Source: Pelagibacteraceae bacterium AG-319-F18 (GTDB taxonomy: Bacteria > Pseudomonadota > Alphaproteobacteria > Pelagibacterales > Pelagibacteraceae). From it: DNA of 64,000 nt. The stretch spans positions 1 through 64,000 of the forward strand of contig QBXA01000008.1 of the NCBI GenBank assembly GCA_003283905.1. Reading direction: 5' to 3'. Below the pieces are notes generated by a model, which worked only from the letters and a program-made list of their open reading frames with translations, did no database searches and had not been told where the DNA came from. The translations under genes and the position numbers were made by a program. Shown here piece after piece: positions 9,381 through 18,727 of this stretch. The number at the start of each line of letters is the position of its first letter. Position 1 is the first letter of the stretch.

Positions 9381-11702
9381 TTATTTTTTTCTTTTATAAT
9401 TAAAGTAGCCAAAAATTAATAAAAATAAAATTGCTATTGGATAAACAACTATCTTGCTAGGTCTATTTGAATTTTCTATCTTAAGTTCACTTATATAATC
9501 ACCCATTTCAAAGCCACTTTTTTTAGCTTGTCCATTCCATTTTAGATTATCAACAATAATTTTATTATTTTCATTAACTAAACTAATTCCATAATCTTCT
9601 AAATTATACTCTTTTTCAAAAGTATTTTTATCAATTACAAATAACTTATATCTTTCACCATAAGAGCTCGGTCTAGTGATTTTAAAACGTACTTCTTTTT
9701 TTGGATCTAAAACAACAGCATTAATTTTATTAATATCTTGGTAATTATATTTTGGATAAAATTTATTAAGAACAAACTCTGGTGAGAGCAATGAAATAGA
9801 TATAATCAAAAAAATAATTACCTCATACCATTTTAATTTATTAATAAACCAGCCTTGAGTTGCTGATGTAAATACCAATATTCCTGCTAAAGAAGTTATT
9901 ATTACAACTAATGCATGCCAAATATTTTCTATTCCAATCAAAAGTAGCTCGTGGTTAAATAAAAAAACAATTGGAAGAATACCTGTTCTTAAACTATACC
10001 AAAAAGCTTGTATTCCTGTTTTAAGTGGATCACCTCCAGAAATAGCGGCAGCCGCATAAGAAGCTAACCCAACTGGTGGAGTAACATCTGCCATTAATCC
10101 AAAATAAAAAACAAATAAATGAACTGCTATTAGCGGAAAAATAAATCCAGACGCATTTCCGACATCTACCAAAACAGTTGCCATTAATGATGCAACAACT
10201 ACATAATTTGCAGTTGTTGGTAATCCCATTCCTAACAATAAACATAATATTATTGTTAAAAATAATAATATTGTGACATTATCTTTAGCAATAGACTCTA
10301 TAACTATGATTAAATTTGTGCTTAAACCCGTTGATCCAACAGCTCCAACTATTATTCCAGCTGTTGCTATGGCTATTCCAACACCAACCATATTTAAGGC
10401 ACCTTTTTCAAAACCAACAATAGTTTGATTAAACCATATTTTGAGAGCGTCTTTAGAAAAAGAATTTTTGATAAGTAAATAAACTAAATTAACTAAAATC
10501 AAAGAGACCGTAGCATAAAAAATAGAATAAGACGCGGTGAACCTTAAATAAACTAACATATAAATTAAGACAAAGATTGGAATTAAGAAGTGAAGTCCTG
10601 ATAAAAATGTTTTTTTCAAATTTGGTACATCTGCATCATCCATCCCTTTTAAGTTTAATTTTAAAGCCTCAAGATGAGATATATAAAATAGTGCAATATA
10701 AGAAATTATTGCTGGTAAAAAGGCATGTTTTACAACTTCAAAATAAGTAACACCAATAAAACTTGCCATAACAAATGCTGCAGCACCCATAACTGGTGGC
10801 ATAATCTGACCATTAACAGAAGATGAAACCTCTATGGCACCTGCTTTTTCTTTTGAAAATCCAGTTTTTTTCATAATTGGAATTGTAAAGGTTCCAGTAG
10901 TAACAGTGTTTGCAATTGAAGATCCTGATATTAAACCTGTCATTCCAGAACCCAGGATTGCGGCTTTCGCGGGTCCCCCCCTCATTTTGCCAACCATTGC
11001 AAATGCCAAATCTAAGAAATATTTTCCACCACCCGCTGTTTCTAAAAGAGCACCAAATAATACAAATAAAAAAATAAAATCTACTGAGACTCCTATTGGA
11101 ATTCCAAATATAGCCTCTTGATCTAACCATTGAAAACCCACTAATCTATTAAGTGAAAGTCCGCCATGAGAAATTATTTCAGGTGCATATCTTCCAAAAT
11201 ATGAAAATAACAAAAAACAAACTGCAATTATTACTAATGGTAAGCCTATAGCTCTTCTTGTTGCTTCAAGTAAAATTATAATACCAAAGCTGCCAATGAT
11301 TAACTCTATAGGTAATTTAAAACTATCTCCTATTACTATACTTAATAAAACACCTCCACGATCAACTAACTGATCATAAAATATATATATATATAAACAA
11401 GAAAAAGCTCCGATAAAACTTATTAAAATATCAAATACAGAAATTTTTTTTCCTTTAGAAATTGGGTAAATTAAAAATGCTAAAGTTAATGCAAAACCAA
11501 GGTGAATTGCTCTTGCTGGCAATCCTTTAAACATTCCAAAATTAAAAATGAAAGGAAATGGAGATGCATACCAAAGCTGAAATAACGACCAAATAATTGC
11601 AATTGCTGCAACAATCTTTAAATGTAAACCTGTAAGATTTTTTGTTGGAGACAAATCATCATTAATTTTATCTTTTACTTTTTCGCTAATGCTTTGACTC
11701 AT
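9381..11702 (-). CDS. TRAP transporter, fused permease subunit (TAXI-associated)
   Basis: 773 aa, many TM helices; GLISGSSIANTVTTGTFTIPIMKKTGF and LLLGMGLPTTANYVVVASL motifs; next to TAXI solute-binding protein. Confidence 0.93.
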   Translation of the reverse strand: MSQSISEKVKDKINDDLSPTKNLTGLHLKIVAAIAIIWSLFQLWYASPFPFIFNFGMFKGLPARAIHLGFALTLAFLIYPISKGKKISVFDILISFIGAFSCLYIYIFYDQLVDRGGVLLSIVIGDSFKLPIELIIGSFGIIILLEATRRAIGLPLVIIAVCFLLFSYFGRYAPEIISHGGLSLNRLVGFQWLDQEAIFGIPIGVSVDFIFLFVLFGALLETAGGGKYFLDLAFAMVGKMRGGPAKAAILGSGMTGLISGSSIANTVTTGTFTIPIMKKTGFSKEKAGAIEVSSSVNGQIMPPVMGAAAFVMASFIGVTYFEVVKHAFLPAIISYIALFYISHLEALKLNLKGMDDADVPNLKKTFLSGLHFLIPIFVLIYMLVYLRFTASYSIFYATVSLILVNLVYLLIKNSFSKDALKIWFNQTIVGFEKGALNMVGVGIAIATAGIIVGAVGSTGLSTNLIIVIESIAKDNVTILLFLTIILCLLLGMGLPTTANYVVVASLMATVLVDVGNASGFIFPLIAVHLFVFYFGLMADVTPPVGLASYAAAAISGGDPLKTGIQAFWYSLRTGILPIVFLFNHELLLIGIENIWHALVVIITSLAGILVFTSATQGWFINKLKWYEVIIFLIISISLLSPEFVLNKFYPKYNYQDINKINAVVLDPKKEVRFKITRPSSYGERYKLFVIDKNTFEKEYNLEDYGISLVNENNKIIVDNLKWNGQAKKSGFEMGDYISELKIENSNRPSKIVVYPIAILFLLIFGYFNYKRKK

Positions 11703-11724
11703 AACAAAGATGATACCTTATTAT

Positions 11725-11760
11725 AAAAAAAAGGCCCGATTAAAAATCAGGCCTTTTAAT
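11725..11760 (-). terminator. Rho-independent terminator between TAXI binding protein and TRAP permease
   Basis: On the minus strand AAAAGGCCTGAT-TTTTA-ATCGGGCCTTTTTTTT: stem followed by T8. Confidence 0.85.
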
Positions 11761-11777
11761 TTAATTAAGAGTTTGGA

Positions 11778-12782
11778 TTACATTAATCCAGCTTCTTTAT
11801 AATATCTTTTAGCACCCTCGTGTAAAGGAGCTGATAAACCATCAGCAATCATGTCTTCTTTTTTAAGTGAAGAAAAAGCAGGATGTTGTTTTTTGAAATC
11901 ATCAAAATTTTCAAATACTGCTTTAACTACTAAATAAACAAGATCTGACTCAACCATATTGCTAGTAACTACTGTAGCTTTCACACCAAAAGTTGTAGCA
12001 TCTTTTTTCTGACCTGTATAAGTGCCTGCTGGAATTACAGCTTTTGCATAGTAATCAGCACCATCAATTAAACCCTGAACTTCAGATCCTGTTAAATTGA
12101 TAGGTGAAGCTTTTGCTGCACAAGTTGCCGCTTGTTCCATAGCTCCGTTAGGAAATCCTACAGAATAACCAAAAGCATCTATTTTACCGTCACACAAAGC
12201 CTTCACTTGTTCAGATGAAGTTAATTCAGTTGTTGATTTAAAGAAACTATTATCAACACCTTTTGCTTTCATTAGCTCTTCCATAGTTCCTCTTTGTCCA
12301 GAACCAGGATTACCAATGTTAACAACTTTTCCTTTTAGGCCAGCAAAATCTTTAATTTTTGCTTTTTTTCTTGCCCAAATTTGAAAGGGTTCATTATGAA
12401 CAGAAAATACAGCTCTTAAACCTTTATACTGTTTTCCTTCCCATTTACTTGATCCATTTACAGCATGAAACTGCCAATCTGATTGTGCAACACCAAATTG
12501 AAACTCACCAGCAGCGATTTGACCAATATTATAGTTTGATCCGCCTGTTGAAGGTGCTGTGCATCTGTAAGCTTTGTCTATACCTTTTTTTCTTCCATGT
12601 TCTTTGGCGATTGCAGATTTGTGTAGCATTTTACAAATCGCATTACCCGTTTGGAAATAAACTCCAGTTGGCCCTCCAGTTCCTATCGTGAAAAACTCTG
12701 CTGATTTTGCAACACCAGTTAATGACAAAGATGCAGCTAATATCAGTAAAGCACCTGATAGAGATGTAATTATTTTTTTCAT
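11778..12782 (-). CDS. TAXI family TRAP transporter solute-binding subunit
   Basis: 334 aa with signal peptide and FFTIGTGGPTGVYFQTGNAICKML. Confidence 0.94.
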   Translation of the reverse strand: MKKIITSLSGALLILAASLSLTGVAKSAEFFTIGTGGPTGVYFQTGNAICKMLHKSAIAKEHGRKKGIDKAYRCTAPSTGGSNYNIGQIAAGEFQFGVAQSDWQFHAVNGSSKWEGKQYKGLRAVFSVHNEPFQIWARKKAKIKDFAGLKGKVVNIGNPGSGQRGTMEELMKAKGVDNSFFKSTTELTSSEQVKALCDGKIDAFGYSVGFPNGAMEQAATCAAKASPINLTGSEVQGLIDGADYYAKAVIPAGTYTGQKKDATTFGVKATVVTSNMVESDLVYLVVKAVFENFDDFKKQHPAFSSLKKEDMIADGLSAPLHEGAKRYYKEAGLM

Positions 12783-12853
12783 TTTTTCCCCCTATATCGT
12801 TATTTTTATAAAACAATTTTAACAACAATTAGTTAGGTATGTATAGTGAGATT

Positions 12854-14080
12854 TTATATTGATTCTGACCATTTTTTTAGCTTATCAACACCATCAATAA
12901 TTTTAGGTGCAAAGTTCATAATATAATCATTATCAATTTCTTGATTATCTTCAATTTTGTTCATAAATTCTTTGCCATCAAAATCAGTGAAGCTTAATCT
13001 TGCTAACATTTTGGTTTGATCAAATCCAAAATCAGTTCCCGGTAACAAAGCGACTCCTGTATCATTCAATATACAATCACACATTTCTGATGATGAATTA
13101 AATTTTTTGTTTAAAAACTCTGGCATTAAATAAAATCCTCCTTGAGGTTTATTAATTAAAACTTTATTTGATTTTAAATTTTCATAAACATAATTACCAA
13201 CTGCACTTAAGATATTTCGAGATTTATTTATATAATTTGAATGGTCATTTTCATAAGCTTTTATTGCAGCATATTGAATAGGTGCACTAACAGCAGAAAA
13301 AGTTTCACTTGCTAGCACATTAATCATATTCTTAATTTCAATTAACGAGGCTGGTATCAAAAAATAACCCAACCTCCATCCTCCAGCTCCGCACCATTTG
13401 CTTAATCCAGTACTAATAATTGTTTTTTCAGGACAAAAATTAGAAATAGATTGATAATTATCTTCAAAACTTAATTCCGAATATATTTCATCAGACAAAA
13501 TAATTAGATTATATTTTTCAGCAATACTTGCTATTTCATCTAAATTTTCACAAATTTGACCAGATGGATTGTTTGGTGAATTTAAGAATAATAAATAATT
13601 TTTATTTTTATCTTTCAGGATAATTTCTTCAATTTCTAAAGCTGTTGGAAACCAATTATTCTCTCTTTTGGTTTGTAATATTTGTATTTTATTTCTTCCT
13701 AATATTGCTTGAGGAGCATATGAAACCCAACTTGGAGCTGGTAATATAATTTCTCCATCAAATATAACATGCAATAAAAACATTAATTCTTTTGAACCAG
13801 GTCCAATAATTACATTTTCAGATTTATATTCATGATTTTTTCTTTTAGATGTATATTTTGCAACTGCATTTCTTAATTCATAAAGACCTTGCATTGGCAA
13901 GTATTTATTTTGGTGTGCGTTATCTTTAAGCTCTTTCACAACATCTTCAGGAACTTTGAATGGAGATTGCCCAAAACCAAATTTATATATTTTTTTACCT
14001 TGCTCCTCTAATCTTCGAGAAGTTTCATTAATCAACAAAGTTGAGGAAGGTTTTAAATCTTTAACTAAATTTTTTAGCAT
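12854..14080 (-). CDS. PLP-dependent aminotransferase, class I/II
   Basis: 408 aa; NSPNNPSGQ, SDEIYSEL, and PLP-Lys motif STGLSKWCGAGGWRLGY. Confidence 0.9.
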   Translation of the reverse strand: MLKNLVKDLKPSSTLLINETSRRLEEQGKKIYKFGFGQSPFKVPEDVVKELKDNAHQNKYLPMQGLYELRNAVAKYTSKRKNHEYKSENVIIGPGSKELMFLLHVIFDGEIILPAPSWVSYAPQAILGRNKIQILQTKRENNWFPTALEIEEIILKDKNKNYLLFLNSPNNPSGQICENLDEIASIAEKYNLIILSDEIYSELSFEDNYQSISNFCPEKTIISTGLSKWCGAGGWRLGYFLIPASLIEIKNMINVLASETFSAVSAPIQYAAIKAYENDHSNYINKSRNILSAVGNYVYENLKSNKVLINKPQGGFYLMPEFLNKKFNSSSEMCDCILNDTGVALLPGTDFGFDQTKMLARLSFTDFDGKEFMNKIEDNQEIDNDYIMNFAPKIIDGVDKLKKWSESI

Positions 14081-14253
14081 TATTGTTTTGTAAATTATTA
14101 TTATAGAATTAATCTTAATTATGCTAATCTGAGAAAAGTTAATAGCAAAATGAGAACTTTTTACCCTTCGATTCGGTCATGTTTTAGTCTATTTTTGTTC
14201 TTTAACACCAACAATATCTGGTAGATAAAAAAAAAAGTACACCAAAGGTAGAA

Positions 14254-16737
14254 ATGACTAAACAAAAAATTACTGCTGTTCTTGGACCTACAAATACAGG
14301 GAAAACCCACCTTGCTATTGAGACAATGCTTTCATTTGAGTCAGGCATGATAGGCTTTCCTCTAAGATTATTGGCCAGAGAAGTTTACGACAAGGTAATA
14401 AAAAAAATTGCTGTAGATAAAGTCGCCTTAATAACAGGTGAAGAAAAAATTATTCCAACCAATGCTAAATACTTCTTATGCACAGTAGAGTCTATGCCAA
14501 TTGATAAACATTTAGATTTTGTTGGTGTTGATGAAATTCAAATGTGTGCAGATCATGAAAGAGGTCACATTTTTACAGATAGACTTTTAAATATGAGAGG
14601 TGAAAAACTTACCATGCTTATGGGTTCTAATACTATAAAAAATATAATTTCAAAATTAGATGGTGATATTGAATTTATAAATAGAGAAAGATTGTCAAAA
14701 TTAACATATACAGGCCATAAAAAAATTTCGAGAATAAACAGAAAAACGGCAATAATAGCTTTTTCAGCAGAAGAAGTTTATGCAATAGCTGAATTAATTA
14801 GAAGACAAAAAGGTGGGGCAGCGATTGTGATGGGTTCATTGAGTCCAAAAACAAGAAACGCTCAAGTAGAACTTTATCAGTCAGGTGATGTGGATTTTTT
14901 AGTAGCAACTGATGCTATAGGAATGGGTATTAATATGGACCTAGACTATGTTTATTTCTCTAATCTTAAAAAATTTGATGGAAAAAAATTAAGAAAATTA
15001 AATTTATCTGAAATAGGTCAAATTGCTGGTAGAGCTGGAAGATATTTAAATGATGGAGGTTTTGGTATTACAGGTGATTGTAAAGAAATTACAGCTGATG
15101 ATGTTAAACTAATAGAGGCCCATAAATTTGAAGAAATTAGAACTTTATTTTGGAGAAACTCGAATTTGAATTTTAACAATCCTACTAGTTTGATAAAATC
15201 TTTAGAAGAAAAACCACAGATAGGGTGGTTACGTAAAATTCATGAATGCGAAGATGAAAAAGCTCTTAAATATTTTTTAAAAGATAAAAGTCTTATAAAT
15301 CTAGATTTTGATAAAAAGCTACTCAGTCTTTTATGGGAGTGTTGTCAAATACCTGATTTTGTAAAAAAGACCTATGGCAATCACTATGAGGTGATTGGAA
15401 ATGTTTTTAATTATCTAAGTACTGGAAAACAACAAATTACAGATGAATTTATGAGATTACAGCTCATAAAACTCGATAAATTAGAGGGAAATGTAGATTC
15501 TTTATCAAATAGAATTGCAAATGTGAGAACTTGGTCTTATGTTTCAAATAAAAATAATTGGACAGAAAATCAAGACTATTGGGTTGAAAAAACAAAACAT
15601 CTAGAAGATAGACTTTCAGACAGACTTCATGAAGAACTTACTAAAACTTTTATTGATAAGAGAGCAAGTGTTCTCGCTAGAGGATTAAAACAAGATATGG
15701 AATTCAAAACACAAATACTAAAAAATAATGATGTAATAATAGATGACCAATTTATTGGAAAAATAAATGGTCTTAAATTAGTACTAGATTTAAAAAAAGG
15801 AGCCTTAGAAACAGATATAAAGTCTTTGAAAAAAGCTGCAAGACAAACAATTGGGCCAGAGTTAGAAAAAAGAATTCAAATTATTATTGATACAGGCTTG
15901 ATTGAATTAAATGACGATTTTAAAATTTATTGGAATGATTTTCCCATTGCTAAATTATCATCTGGTCATGATTATTTGAATCCAAATTTTGAACTCATAA
16001 TTGATGATGTCATTGAACCTATTCAAAAACAAAAACTTAATGATTATATAAATAAATGGATACAAGATAAAATTAATTTAGTTCTAAAAAGCTTAGTTGA
16101 CCTAAAAAATCTTAAAGATAAAAATTCATCAATCAAAGCTTTGGCATATCAACTCTATGAAAATAATGGTGTATTAAAAAGAGAACAAGTCTCTGAATAT
16201 CTTAAATCACTTGGTCAAAATGAAAGAAAAATTTTAAGAGATCTAGGTGTAAAATTTGGAAGGTACCATATATTTTTATACCAATTAATTAAACCAGAAG
16301 CGGTATCATTAAGAACATTATTATGGAAAAATTTCCATCAAAAATATTATGACATTAAGCCACCTACATTTGGTTTAAATTTTTTAGATGACAAAGATCT
16401 TAGAAATAAAAACTTTATGCTTTTATGTGGATTTGAAAAATTCGATACACTGTTTGTAAGAATAGACATCCTTGAAAGATTATTCATGCTAATCATAAAT
16501 TCATCAAATTCAAAAGAAAATAAAGAGATTAAAATTATACCTGAAATGTTAAATTTATTAGGTTGTAGCAAAGATAATTTCAAAAAACTTTTACAAAAAA
16601 TGAATTATAAAATATTTGATAAAAATGATGAAACTTTTTTTAAATATAATCCAATTAAAAAATTTAAAAGAAATTCAAAAAAAAAGGTTTCTAGTGAAAA
16701 TCCGTTTAAAATTTTAAAAAATTTGAATCTTGGTTAA
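14254..16737 (+). CDS. SUPV3L1-like DEAD/DEAH helicase
   Basis: 827 aa; GPTNTGKTHLAIE Walker A, DEIQM Walker B, VATDAIGMGINMDL, QIAGRAGRY. Confidence 0.88.
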   Translation: MTKQKITAVLGPTNTGKTHLAIETMLSFESGMIGFPLRLLAREVYDKVIKKIAVDKVALITGEEKIIPTNAKYFLCTVESMPIDKHLDFVGVDEIQMCADHERGHIFTDRLLNMRGEKLTMLMGSNTIKNIISKLDGDIEFINRERLSKLTYTGHKKISRINRKTAIIAFSAEEVYAIAELIRRQKGGAAIVMGSLSPKTRNAQVELYQSGDVDFLVATDAIGMGINMDLDYVYFSNLKKFDGKKLRKLNLSEIGQIAGRAGRYLNDGGFGITGDCKEITADDVKLIEAHKFEEIRTLFWRNSNLNFNNPTSLIKSLEEKPQIGWLRKIHECEDEKALKYFLKDKSLINLDFDKKLLSLLWECCQIPDFVKKTYGNHYEVIGNVFNYLSTGKQQITDEFMRLQLIKLDKLEGNVDSLSNRIANVRTWSYVSNKNNWTENQDYWVEKTKHLEDRLSDRLHEELTKTFIDKRASVLARGLKQDMEFKTQILKNNDVIIDDQFIGKINGLKLVLDLKKGALETDIKSLKKAARQTIGPELEKRIQIIIDTGLIELNDDFKIYWNDFPIAKLSSGHDYLNPNFELIIDDVIEPIQKQKLNDYINKWIQDKINLVLKSLVDLKNLKDKNSSIKALAYQLYENNGVLKREQVSEYLKSLGQNERKILRDLGVKFGRYHIFLYQLIKPEAVSLRTLLWKNFHQKYYDIKPPTFGLNFLDDKDLRNKNFMLLCGFEKFDTLFVRIDILERLFMLIINSSNSKENKEIKIIPEMLNLLGCSKDNFKKLLQKMNYKIFDKNDETFFKYNPIKKFKRNSKKKVSSENPFKILKNLNLG

Positions 16738-16742
16738 TTCTT

Positions 16743-17153
16743 ATGTTTTTTAAAAAAGATTTACCTAATAAGAAAAAAAATTTTTTAGTTAAAACATGTG
16801 CATTATTAATTCATGCTGCTAAAATTGACGAAGACTATACTAAAAATGAAGAGGAAATTATTAAAAGAACTCTTTTGAAATTAGGAGCAAATGAGAAAGA
16901 TATATATCAGACTATTCAAGATGCAAAAACTATTGAAGAAAATTATAATCAAATTTTAGATTTTACAAAAGAGGTAAAAAACTTGTCTGAGTCTGATAAG
17001 ATAAATATTATTGAAGCCCTATGGTCAATTATCTATTCGAATAATGATGCTGATATGTATGAGACAAATTTGATGAGACGTCTAGCTGGCTTACTATATA
17101 TTGATAGCTCAACTATGGGAAACATTAAAGATAAGATTAAGAAAAAATTATAA
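16743..17153 (+). CDS. TerB/DjlA-N-like family protein
   Basis: 136 aa helical protein; [28 protein letters not shown]...[32 protein letters not shown]. Confidence 0.75.
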   Translation: MFFKKDLPNKKKNFLVKTCALLIHAAKIDEDYTKNEEEIIKRTLLKLGANEKDIYQTIQDAKTIEENYNQILDFTKEVKNLSESDKINIIEALWSIIYSNNDADMYETNLMRRLAGLLYIDSSTMGNIKDKIKKKL

Positions 17154-17479
17154 TGACTTATATAGTTAATGATAAATGTATTAAGTGTAAATTAACTGAC
17201 TGTGTTGATGTTTGTCCTGTCGATTGTTTTTATGAAGGTAAAAATATGCTTGTAATTAAACCGGATGAGTGTATAGATTGTGGCGTTTGTGAGCCAGAAT
17301 GTCCAGTGGATGCCATTACAGCAGATACTGAACCTGGTAGTGAGCAGTGGTTAGAAATCAATAGAAAATTTTCAGAAATCTGGCCAAATATAAGTGAAAA
17401 AAAAGATCCCCCTACGGATCACGAAAAATTTAAAAATGAGCAAAATAAGTACGAAAAATATTTTAAAGAAAATCTTTAA
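17153..17479 (+). CDS. fdxA: Ferredoxin, 7Fe-type
   Basis: 108 aa; [18 protein letters not shown] and [16 protein letters not shown] cluster ligands. Confidence 0.93.
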   Translation: MTYIVNDKCIKCKLTDCVDVCPVDCFYEGKNMLVIKPDECIDCGVCEPECPVDAITADTEPGSEQWLEINRKFSEIWPNISEKKDPPTDHEKFKNEQNKYEKYFKENL

Positions 17480-18362
17480 AACTAAATCTGAAACAAAAGT
17501 GAAAAAAAAAGTTACAGTTAAAAAAGTAAAAAAAACAAAAAAAGTAGCAAAAGGAAAAGTAAAAAAAACTAAAAAAGTAGCAAAAGAAAAAGTAAAAAAA
17601 ACAAAAAAAGTTGTTATTAAAAAAACCAAAAAAATTTCTCCTAAACCAATTAAAACAAAAAAATCAGTAAAAATTGCTGAAGCAAAAGAAGAGTCAAAAG
17701 TTGAAAACCTAAGAATTCCCAAAAGTAACGAAGTAAAACCTGAAATTAAAAAAGTTAAAAAACAAGAAACTGAAAAAAGAGAATATAAGATTAAAGATTA
17801 TGTTGTTTATCCAAAACATGGTGTTGGTCAAATCACTGAATTTAAAAAAATAAATATAGGTGGTATTAATGTTGAAACTTACGTTATAAAGTTTGAAAAG
17901 GACAAAGCTAATGGAATGGTTCCAGTAAATAAACAATCTCACTTAAGACCTTTATCATCAATTAATCAAATTAATAAATGTGTCTCTATTTTAAAAAGTA
18001 AACCAAAAATTAAAAGATCTATGTGGAGTAGAAGAGCACAAGAATATGAAGCTAAAATTTCTTCTGGTAAAATTTATGAATTAGCAGAGGTAGTAAGAGA
18101 TTTAAATAAAGGTGATGATCTTATGGTTGATCAATCTTATAGTGAGAGACAATTATTTGAAAAAGCATATGAGAGAATTTTATCAGAGTTTCAAATTGTG
18201 TTGAATGTATCATTAGAAGATACACAAAAGAAACTTGATAAAGCGTTAAAAAGAAACCTGAGTAGCCAACCTCAAACAATAGCTTCTACTCCAAAATCAT
18301 CTACAACAGAATTACCTATTGAAGAACCTATTACTGATCCAGAAGAAAATTTAGACGAATAA
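17436..18362 (+). CDS. carD: CarD family transcriptional regulator with lysine-rich N-terminal tail (ORF-track start 17394; 17436 preferred)
   Basis: CarD domain [23 protein letters not shown]...[14 protein letters not shown]...[16 protein letters not shown]; preceded by about 70 mostly Lys/Val/Thr residues. Confidence 0.88.
   Translation: MSKISTKNILKKIFKTKSETKVKKKVTVKKVKKTKKVAKGKVKKTKKVAKEKVKKTKKVVIKKTKKISPKPIKTKKSVKIAEAKEESKVENLRIPKSNEVKPEIKKVKKQETEKREYKIKDYVVYPKHGVGQITEFKKINIGGINVETYVIKFEKDKANGMVPVNKQSHLRPLSSINQINKCVSILKSKPKIKRSMWSRRAQEYEAKISSGKIYELAEVVRDLNKGDDLMVDQSYSERQLFEKAYERILSEFQIVLNVSLEDTQKKLDKALKRNLSSQPQTIASTPKSSTTELPIEEPITDPEENLDE
17526..17624 (+). repeat. Three tandem 33-bp units encoding VKKTKKVAK(G/E)K-type repeats
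   Basis: Unit starts at 17526, 17559 and 17592; encoded [11 protein letters not shown] / [11 protein letters not shown] / [11 protein letters not shown]. Confidence 0.85.
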
Positions 18363-18403
18363 AAAAAACGCCTCTCATACAAATTGTAATGAGAAGCGTT
18401 TTT
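18363..18403. terminator. Bidirectional terminator between carD and the small basic protein gene
   Basis: AAAAAACGCCTCTCAT...ATGAGAAGCGTTTTT imperfect hairpin with A- and T-tracts between convergent genes. Confidence 0.75.
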
Positions 18404-18422
18404 AGTAAAGATTAGTAAATTA

Positions 18423-18530
18423 CTATCTTTTTCTTCTTCTAGCTTTTTTAGCCTTTTTAGCTTTTTTCTTAGTTTTCTTTGCTGCTTTTCTCTTAGTTTT
18501 TTTAGCAGCTTTTTTTCTTTTCTTAGGCAT
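18423..18530 (-). CDS. 35-aa histone-H1-like lysine/arginine-rich protein
   Basis: Reverse-strand ORF MPKKRKKAAKKTKRKAAKKTKKKAKKAKKARRRKR* with AGGGAGC-type SD upstream; below ORF-track cutoff. Confidence 0.7.
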   Translation of the reverse strand: MPKKRKKAAKKTKRKAAKKTKKKAKKAKKARRRKR

Positions 18531-18542
18531 CTTTAGCTCCCT

Positions 18543-18571
18543 GTTTAAGTTAAACGAATCAAGTTGATTCG
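18543..18571 (-). promoter_or_regulatory. Two adjacent palindromes in the leader of the small basic protein gene
   Basis: Plus strand GTTTAA-G-TTAAAC (18543-18555) and CGAATCAA-G-TTGATTCG (18555-18571). Confidence 0.55.
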
Positions 18572-18727
18572 CTATTACTATATTTTTATTTTTTTATCCA
18601 AGCTATGTCAATTCTTTAATTAAAATGAAAATTTTAAAAAAAAATTTATTTTTATTTTTTTTAAAAATTTTATTTATTTAATTTAGTTAATGTTTATGCG
18701 GATAATAAACAGTATACAAAATACAAT

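Noticed and set aside
10030-11130. Cys/Phe/Trp-rich ORFs inside the TRAP permease (10030-10245, 10813-11130)
   Set aside because: Out-of-frame readings of a confident 773-aa membrane protein.
12359-12691. 110-aa plus-strand ORF
   Set aside because: Antisense within the TAXI binding-protein gene; no domain signal.
17372-17722. 116-aa Phe/Val-rich reverse ORF
   Set aside because: Shadow of the lysine-rich (AAA-rich) CarD tail on the opposite strand.
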